Shown here: piece by piece, positions 1 through 9,072 of the stretch
Position numbering within the stretch: position 1 is the stretch's first letter
Layout: the number at the start of each line of letters is the position of its first letter
Assembly: GCA_017515325.1 (NCBI GenBank)
Contig: JAFWGA010000062.1
Span: 1-64,000 of the forward strand
Length of the DNA stretch: 64,000 nt
Reading direction: 5' to 3'
Source: Blautia sp.
GTDB taxonomy: Bacteria > Bacillota > Clostridia > Lachnospirales > Lachnospiraceae
The notes under the pieces: model-generated
What the model saw: the letters and a program-made list of their open reading frames with translations, nothing else
Told to the model about the DNA's origin: nothing
Databases searched by the model: none
Position numbers and translations under genes: made by a program

Positions 1-1
1 C

Positions 2-343
2 AGTAATACAAATAAGCTCCGGGAACTGGGCTTCCAGGTCGAGATGGATGATTTTGGAAGTGGCTATTCTTCCTTGCATATGCTCAAGGAGGTACCTGTT
101 GACCGCATCAAGCTGGATCTACATTTCCTGACATCATCAGGAGACCAGAAAAAGAGTCGCACAATTGTCGGCTGCATGATTCAGATGGTGGAGCTGCTGG
201 AAATGAAGATGATCGCAGAAGGGGTAGAGACCGTCGAGCAGGCGGAATTCCTTCGCAATCGGGGTTGTCCCGAAATGCAAGGCTATTATTTCTTTGATCC
301 CATGCCGGTTGAGGAATTTGAGAAGTTGAGTGAAGAAATCTGA
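2..343 (+). CDS. EAL-domain c-di-GMP phosphodiesterase, C-terminal part (cut by window edge)
   Basis: The reading frame is open from base 2, so the gene begins outside the window and only about 113 codons are seen. The residues match the last third of an EAL domain: MDDFGSGYSSL, the KLD motif in DRIKLDL, EGVET, and the closing QGYYF followed by P. EAL domains hydrolyse cyclic di-GMP to pGpG. The DDFG aspartates that bind metal in this family are present. The N-terminal sensor and the EAL motif itself lie outside, so activity cannot be judged. The stop is 125 bases before the start of another c-di-GMP protein gene on the same strand. Confidence 0.9.
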   Translation, partial: SNTNKLRELGFQVEMDDFGSGYSSLHMLKEVPVDRIKLDLHFLTSSGDQKKSRTIVGCMIQMVELLEMKMIAEGVETVEQAEFLRNRGCPEMQGYYFFDPMPVEEFEKLSEEI

Positions 344-468
344 AAGAAGGACTGTTTACTATAATTATTTCCTGCCCGGAGTTTCCCACAGACGGCAGGC
401 CTCACTTCGTCAGAGGCGGGCGAAAGCTGCGTTTTTACCGATCATGCAATGAAGGCAGAGGTGCGTTT

Positions 469-3400
469 ATGGACAGCTACAGTTTTTCAACTGAAAAACG
501 GGCGGCGCTGGAAAGCCTGCGTCAGCCCTTTGCCGTCTATCAGTTTATCGATAAGCGGGTCGTCACGCTCATTTTGTCCGACGGCTTTTGTGAGCTGTTC
601 GGATATGCGGACCGTGAAGAGGCCGTCTATGATATGGACCATGACATGTACAAGGACACGCATCCGGACGACGTTGCCCGGATTGCCAATGCCGCCGTCC
701 GCTTCGCGACAGAGGGCGGCAGGTATGAGGTCGTCTACCGCACGCGGCGGAAAAACAGCGCTGCGTATACCGTCGTGCATGCCGTCGGGGAGCATGTCTA
801 TACCGAGGACGGTGTGCGCCTTGCGCAGATATGGTATACGGACGAGGGCAACTATGTGGAGGATGCGGCGCCCGATGCCGAGATCATCAGGGCTATGAGC
901 AGGGCGCTGCATGAGCAGAGCATGCTGAAAGCCAGCCATTACGATTTTCTGACCGGCCTGCCGAACAGAACCTATTTCTTTGAACTGGCGGAGGCGGGGA
1001 AGGACAGGCTCCTGCGCGACGGCGGCCTGCCCGTGCTGCTGTATATTGATTTCAAGGGCATGAAGTTTTACAACACCAGGCACGGCTTTGCCGCGGGCGA
1101 TCAGATCCTACAGACTTTTGCGAAAATCCTTGTACGCTCGTTCAGCAATGAAAACTGCTGCCGCATCGGCGGGGATCATTTTGCCGTGCTCACCGAGGGC
1201 ACAGGCCTGGAGGATAAGCTCAGCGCGATCTTCCGCGAGTTCGGCAGGCTGTCCGACGGGAAAACGCCGCCTGTTCATGTCGGGATCTATCCGTATCATA
1301 TTGAAAATGTCCCTGTCAGTACTGCGTGCGACAGGGCGAAGTTTGCCTGTGCAGGGAACAAGGGCAGCTATGCCTCCGGCTTCAGCTATTACAGAGGCGA
1401 GCTGCGGGAGGATACGCTGCTCAGGCAGTACATCATCGAAAATCTGGATACGGCCATACGGGAGAAGTGGATACAGGTCTATTTCCGGCCGATCATCCGG
1501 GCGGTCAATGAGAAGGTCAGCGACGTGGAAGCCCTGGCCAGATGGGTCGATCCGAAGAGGGGTCTTTTGTCTCCGGCCAGCTTCATCCCTGCGCTGGAGG
1601 AAGCCGGACTGATTTATAAGCTCGACCTCTATATGGTCGACCGGGTTCTGGAGATGATCCGGAAACAGCGGGACGAGGGCTTGTACATCGTTCCCCATTC
1701 CATCAATCTCTCGCGTTCCGATTTTGAGAACTGCGACATGGTCGAGGAAATACGGAAACGGGTTGACGCCGCCGGGGTAGACCGCGCCCAGATCACCATT
1801 GAGATCACGGAGAGCATTATCGGCGGCAATTTCGACTTCATGAAGGAACAGGTGGAGCGCTTCCGCAGTCTCGGCTTCCCCGTGTGGATGGACGACTTCG
1901 GCAGCGGCTACTCCTCGCTGGACGTTTTGCAGAGCATCCGCTTCGATCTGGTCAAATTCGACATGAGCTTCATGCGCAGGCTTGACCAGAACGAGAAGGG
2001 AAGGATCCTTCTGACGGAGCTGATGCGCATGGCGACGTCCCTGGGGCTGGATACCGTCTGCGAAGGCGTGGAGACCCGGGAACAGGTGCGCTTCCTGCAG
2101 GAGATCGGCTGCTCAAAGCTCCAGGGCTATTACTACAGCAAGCCCTTGTCCTTTGACGAGATCCTCCGCATGCACAGGGACAAAACCCTGATCAAGCATG
2201 AGAACCCGCAGGAATCCGAGTACTATGAGAGCATCGGGCGCGTGAACCTGTTCGATCTCGGTGTCGTGTCCGACGAGAAGGCCGACGCGCTGCGAAACTA
2301 CTTCACCACCCTGCCGATCGCCATTCTTGAGGTGCGGGACGGAGCGGCCCGGTATATCCGCAGCAACCGCTCCTATCAGGAGTTTATGAGGCACTTTTTC
2401 CATATTGATTTGCTGAAAAGCCTTTCCGACTATATGGATTCGTCAATCGGCTACGGGCAGACCTTTATCGCCACGGTCAAACAGTGCTGCGAGGGCGGCG
2501 GCCGCGCCTTCTTTGACGAGACCATGCCCGACGGTACGGTCGTGCATTCCCTCGCGCGCCGTGTCAGCGTAAACCCGGTCACGGGGACAACGGCAATCGC
2601 CATCGCGATTTTGTCCGTGACAAGGCCGGACGAGAGCATGACCTACGCGCATATCGCCAAATCCCTTGCGGCCGACTACTACAACATTTTCGTCATTGAT
2701 ATGGACACCAACGCCTATGTCGAGTATTCCTCCCAGGTCGGCGGCGAGGAGCTTTCGATCATACGGCGGGGCGAGGAGTTTTTCGAGTCCGCCAGGCGCG
2801 ATACCATGACGCGCATTTACGAGGAGGACAGGGAGCCGTTCCTGCGCTTGTTCACGAAGGAAAACGTTGTCCGTGAGCTGGATACGCAGGGCGTCTTCCT
2901 GGCTACCTATCGCCTGATCGACAGCGGCTCCCCGGTCTATGTCAATATGAAGATCACCAGGATGCAGGGCGGCAACCGCATCATCCTCGGCATCAGCATC
3001 ATCGACGCGCAGATGCGGCAGCAGGAGGAGGAAAAGCGCCTCCGGCAGGAAAAAACCTCCCTGGGCAGGATCGCCGCGCTGGCTCCGAACTTCACCGCCA
3101 TCTATGTCGTGGACGCGGAAACGGAGCGCTTCTTCGAGTACAGCGCCTCCGAAGAATACGCCGAGCTGGGCTTTACCAAGCGGGGAGAAGACTTCTTCAC
3201 CCAGGCGCGGAAGGACGCGCTCGAGGCCATCGATCCGCAGGATCTGGAGCGGCACCTGCGCGTGTTCACCAAGGAAAACGTGCTCGCCGAGATTCGCCGC
3301 CACGGGGTCTTTGTCCATAATTACCGCCTGCGCATGAACGGCAGATCCGTGCCGTTCAGCGTGAAGGCAAAGCTCGTGCGGGAGGACGACGGAGAAAAAA

Positions 3401-4785
3401 TCATCATCGGCGTCAACAAGGTTTTCTCGAACGCCTCAAACCTCAACGAGTCGGAGATCGTGTTTACCCATATCGCCCACGCCCTGGCGCGGGGCTATAC
3501 GGATTTGTACTATGTCGATATGGACACGGATGAATTCATCGAATACCATACCGACGACAATCTCGGCGTGCTCACGGAGGCGCGGCGGGGCGCGGATTTC
3601 TTCGAGGGATGCGAAAGGGACGCAAAGCTTTTCGTGCATCCCGAGGATCAGGCGGCGTTCATCCAGGCCATGGACAGGGAATACCTTTCCGCGGCACTGG
3701 ATAAGTCCAGAGTGTTTGAATTGGTCTACCGCAGGATCAAGGACGGGAAAACGTTTTATGTAAACCTGAAAGCCTCCCGCATGGAGGACGACAAGCGCCT
3801 GGTCGTGATTGCCGTCTCTGATGTTGACGAGCTGATGCGCCAGCGCCGCGCGGAGGAGCGCATACAGGAGGAGCGCATCATCTACGAGCGCCTCCACGCC
3901 CTCACCGGCAATTTCATCGTCGTCTACGTCGTGGACCCGGAGACGGATCATTACCGCGAATTCAGCGCGACGGACGACTATACCGAGGGCTTTGAGCAGG
4001 CAAAGACGGGCGAGAACTTCTTTGAGAAGGTGCGGGAGGCCGCGCGTCAGTATAACGACCCGGAGGATCTGCCCCGCTTCCTCACGGCCTTTACCAAGGA
4101 GCAGGTCATGGCGGAGATCGCGCGCAGCGGGATCTTCACCCTGGGCTACCGCCTCCTGATGGATGGCAGGCCGGTTCACTGCCAGATGAAGGCCGCCATC
4201 GTGGAGGAGAAGGAGAGCCCGCGCCTGATCGTGGGTCTCAACGATATTGACGTTCAGGTGCGGCAGGAGGAGGAGTACGGCAGGCGGCTTGCCCAGGCGC
4301 AGGCCGAGGCCAGCATCGACGCGCTGACGGGCGTGCGGAACAAGCACGCCTACATGGTGATGGAGGCGCAGATGGATCGCCGGATCGCAAATCATCGTCA
4401 GCCGCCCTTCGCCATGATGATGCTCGATGTGAACGATCTGAAAAAGATCAACGATACCGCAGGCCACCAGGCGGGCGACCGGTATCTGCGCGACGCATGC
4501 AAGATCATCTGCGAAATCTTCAAGCACAGCCCCGTCTATCGCATCGGCGGGGACGAGTTTGCGGTGATCGCGCAGGGGAGCGATTACGCGTTCATCGAGG
4601 ATCGCTTTGAAAAGGTGAGCGCCCATAACGCCGAGGCCCTGCAAAACGGCGGAATCCTCATTGCCTGCGGGATGGCGCGGTTTGAGGACGATAAGCGCGT
4701 GGCCGACGTGCTCGAGCGGGCGGACCGAAACATGTACGAAAACAAAAACGCGCTGAAAGCGGCGTATCATACGTCTACCGAATAA
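469..4785 (+). CDS. Multidomain c-di-GMP protein: PAS-like, GGDEF, EAL, four PAS-like repeats, GGDEF
   Basis: A 1,438-residue soluble protein with no clear membrane segment. A PAS-like N-terminus (about 20-130) precedes a first GGDEF domain whose signature is GGDHF at about 234-238. A changed signature often means a GTP-binding regulatory domain. The EAL domain (about 320-570) has EAL at 353-355, MDDFGSGYSSL and EGVET, so it should be an active phosphodiesterase. Four copies of a roughly 137-residue PAS-like module follow, starting near 727, 866, 1001 and 1141. Each has a VD..T..F.E.S-like opening, a FF..R segment and an FTKE motif or variant. A short coiled linker (about 1250-1270) leads to a C-terminal GGDEF with intact GGDEF at 1360-1364. 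The protein therefore combines synthesis and breakdown of c-di-GMP. The ligands of the repeats are unknown. The gene appears more G+C-rich than the DNA downstream. Confidence 0.92.
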   Translation: MDSYSFSTEKRAALESLRQPFAVYQFIDKRVVTLILSDGFCELFGYADREEAVYDMDHDMYKDTHPDDVARIANAAVRFATEGGRYEVVYRTRRKNSAAYTVVHAVGEHVYTEDGVRLAQIWYTDEGNYVEDAAPDAEIIRAMSRALHEQSMLKASHYDFLTGLPNRTYFFELAEAGKDRLLRDGGLPVLLYIDFKGMKFYNTRHGFAAGDQILQTFAKILVRSFSNENCCRIGGDHFAVLTEGTGLEDKLSAIFREFGRLSDGKTPPVHVGIYPYHIENVPVSTACDRAKFACAGNKGSYASGFSYYRGELREDTLLRQYIIENLDTAIREKWIQVYFRPIIRAVNEKVSDVEALARWVDPKRGLLSPASFIPALEEAGLIYKLDLYMVDRVLEMIRKQRDEGLYIVPHSINLSRSDFENCDMVEEIRKRVDAAGVDRAQITIEITESIIGGNFDFMKEQVERFRSLGFPVWMDDFGSGYSSLDVLQSIRFDLVKFDMSFMRRLDQNEKGRILLTELMRMATSLGLDTVCEGVETREQVRFLQEIGCSKLQGYYYSKPLSFDEILRMHRDKTLIKHENPQESEYYESIGRVNLFDLGVVSDEKADALRNYFTTLPIAILEVRDGAARYIRSNRSYQEFMRHFFHIDLLKSLSDYMDSSIGYGQTFIATVKQCCEGGGRAFFDETMPDGTVVHSLARRVSVNPVTGTTAIAIAILSVTRPDESMTYAHIAKSLAADYYNIFVIDMDTNAYVEYSSQVGGEELSIIRRGEEFFESARRDTMTRIYEEDREPFLRLFTKENVVRELDTQGVFLATYRLIDSGSPVYVNMKITRMQGGNRIILGISIIDAQMRQQEEEKRLRQEKTSLGRIAALAPNFTAIYVVDAETERFFEYSASEEYAELGFTKRGEDFFTQARKDALEAIDPQDLERHLRVFTKENVLAEIRRHGVFVHNYRLRMNGRSVPFSVKAKLVREDDGEKIIIGVNKVFSNASNLNESEIVFTHIAHALARGYTDLYYVDMDTDEFIEYHTDDNLGVLTEARRGADFFEGCERDAKLFVHPEDQAAFIQAMDREYLSAALDKSRVFELVYRRIKDGKTFYVNLKASRMEDDKRLVVIAVSDVDELMRQRRAEERIQEERIIYERLHALTGNFIVVYVVDPETDHYREFSATDDYTEGFEQAKTGENFFEKVREAARQYNDPEDLPRFLTAFTKEQVMAEIARSGIFTLGYRLLMDGRPVHCQMKAAIVEEKESPRLIVGLNDIDVQVRQEEEYGRRLAQAQAEASIDALTGVRNKHAYMVMEAQMDRRIANHRQPPFAMMMLDVNDLKKINDTAGHQAGDRYLRDACKIICEIFKHSPVYRIGGDEFAVIAQGSDYAFIEDRFEKVSAHNAEALQNGGILIACGMARFEDDKRVADVLERADRNMYENKNALKAAYHTSTE

Positions 4786-5294
4786 GCGCGGCGCGGGAGA
4801 AATGCGCGCAGACCGTGCGCCGACAGGAGGAGTCCGCCGGGACAAGACCCTGCGGATTTCGTCCAAGGGGCTTCCACTTTTTCCTTAAGGCAACACCGCA
4901 CAATACGCCTGCGGCATCTTCTGGAAAAACCGCGCTCTGATTTTGCCACTTTTTCTTGAAATACACAAAGTATTCCTGCAAAAAATGGCTTCAGCAGAAC
5001 CCGTTTTTTCTTGGAATCTGCTCTTGCCACATTATGTGGTATTACCTGAAAGAAATTATTCAATCGCAAAATTGTGATATGACCGTCATCGGATTTTGCT
5101 AAACTGCGAGGCTTGTATCCTATTTGATTTGTTTTCAACGACAGAGGAAACGGGCCGCTTTTCCGAAAACCAGGGAGATAGAAAGTTGGTAACATAAGGT
5201 GGCAGATAAGCTGAGAAAGAACACGCTCATGCAGTTGCAGGTCAGCCTGCCCGCGATGTGGAATTGACATTTGTGAAGAGAGGTAATCAGTGAC
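4786..5294. other. Intergenic region without a recognisable gene
   Basis: About 510 bases between the c-di-GMP gene and the truncated solute-binding gene. The first 80 bases are G+C rich with small hairpins, and the rest is A+T rich. No open frame resembles a protein I know, and I see no RNA gene. Confidence 0.5.
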
Positions 5295-5576
5295 ATGTGT
5301 ACATTCAGAAGTTCTTTTGCCAAAAAAGCACGAATGATTGTTATCATGTTGTCCCTTGCCATGGCAATGACTTTCATGCTTCCGCTTACTGCACATGCGC
5401 AGGAGTCGGGAAAGACCGTGCGTGTCGGCTGGTATGAGAATCCCTTCAATACAATGGATCAGTTTGGACGCCGATCCGGCTACGCCTATGATTATCAGCA
5501 AAAAATCGCTGCTTACACCGGCTGGAGCTATGAGTACGTTGAGGGAAGCTGGCCGGAGCTGCTGCAAATGCGCTGG
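5295..5576 (+). pseudogene. Truncated solute-binding (SBP_bac_3-type) sensor or transport protein
   Basis: The start is ATG at 5295, behind AGAGG. A signal sequence (about 12-37, ending TAHAQE) is followed by the first lobe of a periplasmic amino-acid-type binding domain: VRVGWYENPFNT, then SGYAYDYQQKIAAYTGW and YVEGSWPELLQM. The similarity stops at about base 5576, after roughly 94 residues, where the sequence becomes the reverse complement of a recombinase gene. The frame runs on to a stop at 5639 by chance. In Clostridia this module is often the N-terminus of a GGDEF or histidine kinase protein, but the rest is lost, so the original function cannot be named. Confidence 0.8.
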
Positions 5577-6486
5577 CATGGCAGTTCTTACGCCGTTCAA
5601 TTTCCTCCTGCACCCGCCGAAATGTCCGCGCCGGGATGATGGCCTCATGGCAGCCTTCCACATAGACCTGCGGAACCTGCCCCTCGTTCTTCCTGCGAGT
5701 CTTATCCAGGAAGTCATTGGAGTAGGTTTTCTGCAGGAGCTTATCGCCCATGTAGGTTTCATTCGACAAGACCCTCTTAATGGTCAGGTCGTTCCACTTG
5801 GGCTTGCCAGCCGGGGACGGGATGCCGTCCTCAGTCAGCTTTCGGGCGATGGCATAGGGCGACATTCCGGCGAGGAAGTCCCCGTAAATCCTGCGAACGA
5901 TTGTCGCCTGCGCCTCATTGATGATCAGCCCGCCGTCGGGTCCCTTGTCGTAGCCCAGGAAATGCTTGTAGTTCAGGCTGAACTTGCCGTCGCTGATTTT
6001 CTTCCGCTGACCCCAGCGCACGTTTTCTGAAATGCTGCGGCTCTCTTCCTGGGCAAGGCTGGACATAATGGTCAGTAAAAGCTCGCCCTTGCTGTCAAAG
6101 GTCCAGATGTTCTCCTTCTCGAAGCGCACCTCGATGCCCAGTTCCTTCAAATGTCGGACGGTCGCCAGCAGTTCCACCGTGTTCCTGGCAAAACGACTGA
6201 TGCTCTTGGTCAGCACGATGTCGATCTTGCCAGCCTCACAGTCGGCGATCATGCGCTGGAACTGTGGCCTTGCCGCCGCGCTGGTTCCCGTGATTCCTGC
6301 GTCCACATAGACGCCAGCGTATTCCCAGCCCGGAGTCCGCTGGATGAGGTCGCTGTAATAGCTGACCTGGGTGGAGAGCGAATGCATCAGCTGCTCGGTG
6401 TCCTTGGAAACGCGGGCGTAGGCGGCGACTTTTTTCTTTGGCGGCAGGATTGGTTTCTGCCCCTCAATGATCGTGATTTTCGGCAT
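5446..6486 (-). pseudogene. Large serine recombinase, C-terminally truncated
   Basis: The start is ATG at 6486 behind GGAGG. The N-terminal resolvase domain is intact: AAYARVSKD near the start, STQVSYY, then YVDAGITGTSA and the SRFARN motif. It is followed by a recombinase domain (YGDFLAGMSPYAIARKL, then VLSNETYMGD). Similarity continues to HEAIIPARTFRRVQEEIERR near base 5590, then the frame runs backwards through the truncated solute-binding gene to a chance stop at 5446. Intact relatives usually have about 450-550 residues with a zinc ribbon and coiled coil, which this lacks. It is probably a remnant of a conjugative or phage-like element. Residual activity is unlikely but not excluded, because the catalytic domain is complete. 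Confidence 0.85.
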
Positions 6487-6682
6487 TGTTCTCGCCTCCT
6501 TCCGCTGACCATTTACGCTCTGTTCCTTGCACATAGCAAGTCATTTTCCGATACTAACCCATCAGAAATAGGGTGGTATTTCGCTTTCATTTTGGCGTTG
6601 ATTTTCCAGTATATTCACTGGAAGTTTTATCCTGAGGGATAATATAAACGGAGAAGAGAGCAGTCGCTGTGAGGGCGGCTGC
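6487..6682. other. Region between recombinase and Fic operator array
   Basis: No complete gene. A short plus-strand open stretch ending near 6642 encodes a hydrophobic segment (FAFILALIFQYIHW) that may be the tail of a lost membrane protein. A small hairpin around 6661-6682 (CAGTCGC and GCGGCTG) lies just before the operator array. Confidence 0.3.
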
Positions 6683-6757
6683 TTTTTTGTCCAACAGATT
6701 GATTTTTTGTCCAAAATAAGCTATAATTGGATGAAAAAGGGAACGTTGGACGAAAGG
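6683..6757 (+). promoter_or_regulatory. Promoter of the Fic gene with a four-site operator array
   Basis: A good promoter is visible: TTGATT at 6699-6704, 17 bases, then TATAAT at 6722-6727. Two copies of TTTTTTGTCCAA (6683-6694 and 6703-6714) and two inverted relatives, TTGGATGAAAAA (6727-6738) and TTGGACGAAAG (6746-6756), cover the promoter. They are spaced 19-24 bases apart, about two helical turns. The second copy lies at the -35 side and the third abuts the -10, so a bound protein would block transcription. The Fic protein has a C-terminal winged-helix domain and is the natural candidate for binding. That link is inference. Confidence 0.65.
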
Positions 6758-6764
6758 AGTTCTA

Positions 6765-7826
6765 ATGAGATCGTTTGATTATAGCAGGCTATATGACAAA
6801 GCCTGGGATACAGATATTCTAAACCTTGTTGCGAAGATTCACGAGTGCAAAGGAAGACAGGATTTATTCATACGTCAAAAGCCTGTGGAGTTGGATCGCC
6901 TTGTTGAGATTGCCCAAATACAGAGTACAGAGGCATCCAATAAAATAGAAGGCATCGTCACAACCAGTACTCGTATGAAGCAACTTTTTGAGGAGAAAAC
7001 TACTCCAAGGAACAGGGATGAAGATGAAATTATGGGTTATCGGGACGTTCTGAATACGATTCATGAGAGCAATGAATACATCCCGATCCGTCCTTCGTAC
7101 ATTCTTCAGCTTCACCGGGATCTTCTGAAAAGGGCAGGGCTCTCATACGGAGGACATTTTAAGAATGTTCAGAATTACATCAATGAAACAAAAACTGACG
7201 GAACCGTTGTAACCAGATTCACGCCGATTGCGCCTTATGACACCCCGGATGCTGTGGAGAATCTGTGCAATGCCTATGAGCAGGCTATTGCAAACGAGAA
7301 GATAGATTCGCTGATTCTTATACCGACATTTATCTGCGATTTCTTATGCATCCACCCGTTTAATGACGGCAATGGAAGGATGAGCAGACTGCTAACGCTA
7401 CTTCTACTGTATAAAAACGGATATAGTGTTGGGAAATATATCAGTATTGAAAAGCAGATAGAGAAAACGAAAGATCGTTATTACGATACTCTTGAAGAAT
7501 CCGATGCAGGATGGCATGAGGAAGAAAATGATCCGACACCGTTTATCAGATATATGTTGCAGGCAATTCTGGCCTGTTATACAGAATTTGAAGAACGTGT
7601 CGGATTAATGACTGAAAGTGGAAACGGTAGTACAGCATACGACATTGTCAAAAGGTACACCGAAGAAAAAATTGGAAAGTTTACGGGAGCGGATGTTGTG
7701 GCTCATTGTCCGAGCATAGGAAGATCGTCTGCACTGGCAGCATTAAAGAAACTAACCGAGGAAGGACTTATTATAAGAGAAGGTTCGGGCAGAAGTACAT
7801 TTTATGTTCGTGCGGACAGCAAGTAG
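6765..7826 (+). CDS. Fic family AMPylase-type protein with C-terminal winged helix
   Basis: A 353-residue protein. The N-terminal Fic_N region contains SNKIEG at 58-63, which fits the (S/T)xxxE(G/N) inhibitory helix motif that blocks ATP in class II Fic proteins. The Fic core carries HPFNDGNGR at 197-205, with the catalytic His197 and all glycines. The last 75 residues form a helix-turn-helix (FTGADVVAHCPSIGRSSALAAL) with a wing ending in GSGRSTFYV. Fic enzymes usually transfer AMP from ATP to a hydroxyl side chain; the target here is unknown. The gene stands alone between two arrays of one palindromic motif, which suggests autoregulation. The start is set by GAAAGGAG eight bases upstream. 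Confidence 0.93.
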   Translation: MRSFDYSRLYDKAWDTDILNLVAKIHECKGRQDLFIRQKPVELDRLVEIAQIQSTEASNKIEGIVTTSTRMKQLFEEKTTPRNRDEDEIMGYRDVLNTIHESNEYIPIRPSYILQLHRDLLKRAGLSYGGHFKNVQNYINETKTDGTVVTRFTPIAPYDTPDAVENLCNAYEQAIANEKIDSLILIPTFICDFLCIHPFNDGNGRMSRLLTLLLLYKNGYSVGKYISIEKQIEKTKDRYYDTLEESDAGWHEEENDPTPFIRYMLQAILACYTEFEERVGLMTESGNGSTAYDIVKRYTEEKIGKFTGADVVAHCPSIGRSSALAALKKLTEEGLIIREGSGRSTFYVRADSK

Positions 7827-7827
7827 A

Positions 7828-7880
7828 TTTCGTCCAAAAATCCGCTGATTTGGATGAAAAGAATGGATGTTGGATGAAAG
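7828..7880. promoter_or_regulatory. Second array of the Fic-type operator motif
   Basis: Immediately after the Fic stop codon lie TTTCGTCCAAAA (7828-7839), TTGGATGAAAA (7850-7860) and TTGGATGAAAG (7870-7880). This is the same half-site, orientation pattern and roughly 20-base spacing as upstream of the gene. The first two form an inverted pair. The decayed HTH/kinase remnant begins about 30 bases downstream, so the array may have controlled a lost gene or may help to loop the DNA around the Fic gene. Confidence 0.55.
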
Positions 7881-7906
7881 AATTGAAAAAAGTTTTTGTC
7901 CCCTAT

Positions 7907-8185
7907 TGACAAGAAGCGTGGGAGAGAGACCTTTCCTATCCGGACATCGCTTTATTTCCAAAGCTTGCAGACATTCTCGGAACAACAGTGGACGGGCTGC
8001 TGAGAGAATGCAAAGAGACATGCCAGCCGTCAAAGTTGCTCCAGGTATTTGAAATGTCCCGTGATATCCGGACGCCGCTTCATATTATCCTAGGCTGTGT
8101 CGAGATCATCAGAAACAATCACGACGATCCGGAGATGCTGCAGAAGTATCTGGACGGGATCAAGATCTCCGGCGAATACATGCCA
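7907..8185 (+). pseudogene. Remnant of XRE-type HTH joined to a histidine kinase dimerisation helix
   Basis: One open frame without a proper start reads WERDLSYPDIALFPKLADIL and GTTVDGLL, the end of an XRE helix-turn-helix. It continues into SRDIRTPLHIILG and DDPEMLQKYLDGIKISGEYM, which matches the H-box helix of a hybrid sensor kinase. In such kinases the motif is SHDIRTP; here the phosphoacceptor His is replaced by Arg. Similarity ends near 8185. No catalytic ATPase domain follows, so this is a fusion of two broken genes. Confidence 0.65.
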
Positions 8186-8189
8186 CATG

Positions 8190-8610
8190 GGGATTTGGAG
8201 CGGTTTGCGGTGCGCCCTGGGGTGCACCTGAGATCACAGATTGTGAAGCTGTCGGGCCAAAGATCATCGTCAGCGGAGAAGGAAACCGTCTTGTCGGAGG
8301 GCTTGTCGGCTTTGGAGGCAGTTATGATGAAACGGCACCTGCACAGATTACGGGCTGCAAAGTGGAAGATGTTGCTATCGTAGTTTCTGACAGCACGGAT
8401 TCCGTCGGCGGTCTGATTGGTGCCGGGAAAAAAATGATGGAAGGCAGTGATGTCATGTCTTCTTTCGAGATCAGGGAGTGCAGTGTTTCCGGGAGTATTA
8501 CAGGCGGAGGCACGCATGTGGACGCAGTAATCGGGGATCCGGCCTGTGCAGTTTCTATCGATTGTGACGGAGGGATGGAGGTTGGTCAGGAATCTGAACC
8601 AGCTGCATGA
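8190..8610 (+). pseudogene. Fragment of a GLUG-repeat surface protein
   Basis: The frame that ends with the stop at 8608-8610 contains short glycine-rich repeats typical of GLUG motifs (LVGGLVGFGGSYDET, later SVGGLIGAGKK), each alternating with ITGCKV- or IRECSV-like strands. These repeats form beta-helical arms in secreted adhesins and peptidases. There is no start codon with a ribosome site, no signal peptide and no anchor, so only an internal to C-terminal piece remains. A terminator follows at 8664. Confidence 0.55.
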
Positions 8611-8663
8611 GTATGATCTGACAACAATACAGACTCGACAATTTCAAGCAGAGGAATCATTAT

Positions 8664-8700
8664 TGCCGACAGAGTGTAAACTGCTCTGCCGGCTTTTTTT
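8664..8700 (+). terminator. Rho-independent terminator
   Basis: GCCGACAGAG (8664-8673) pairs with CTCTGCCGGC (8684-8693), allowing one G-U pair, and is followed by seven T. It probably ended the lost GLUG gene. Confidence 0.8.
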
Positions 8701-8706
8701 GCCGTG

Positions 8707-9072
8707 TCAGGCTCTACACGGCTGCACTGGTTCTGTCCATAAGTAGGTATCTTTCTTGTAGCTTCCGTAGAAAGTGTCGGTCTGGAACATACGGTAAGCA
8801 GATCCCGGATGAAAGCAAAGGATAAGATGATCCATAAGAAGCTGTTTTGCACTGATGCATTTTTCCAGGAACTTTGATTTTTCAGGAGACCCAATAAGTC
8901 GAATCAAAGGGCTATCCGGGTAAGTGGACTCGTTGTTAGGTTCAATAGAGTCTACCATTTTGGTTATTCTACACTTGCTTAAAAGTGAAGAAGGAATATG
9001 CTTCATGATAAACCATTCAATGGAATCTAAAATAGGCTTGTTATCTTTAAAAAAATCTGCTATGCTATACAT
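8707..9072 (-). CDS. Hypothetical protein, 121 residues
   Basis: I recognise no family. The start ATG at 9072 has AAAGAGG eight bases upstream, and a TATAAT lies at about 9110-9115 on the minus strand, so the gene looks expressed. The product is soluble and mixed in charge, with four cysteines and no signal peptide. Its N-terminus (SIADFFKDNKPILDSIEWF) looks helical. It is alone on this strand within decayed DNA. It could be a recent accessory gene or the remains of a larger one. Confidence 0.45.
   Translation of the reverse strand: MYSIADFFKDNKPILDSIEWFIMKHIPSSLLSKCRITKMVDSIEPNNESTYPDSPLIRLIGSPEKSKFLEKCISAKQLLMDHLILCFHPGSAYRMFQTDTFYGSYKKDTYLWTEPVQPCRA

Noticed and set aside
2443-4866. Long open frames on the minus strand opposite the multidomain c-di-GMP gene
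   Set aside because: They lie opposite a clear coding frame with G+C-rich third positions, have no ribosome sites and no recognisable domain.
6683-7880. CRISPR-like array at the Fic gene
   Set aside because: Half-sites are 11-12 bases, inverted relative to each other and not separated by unique spacers of constant length.
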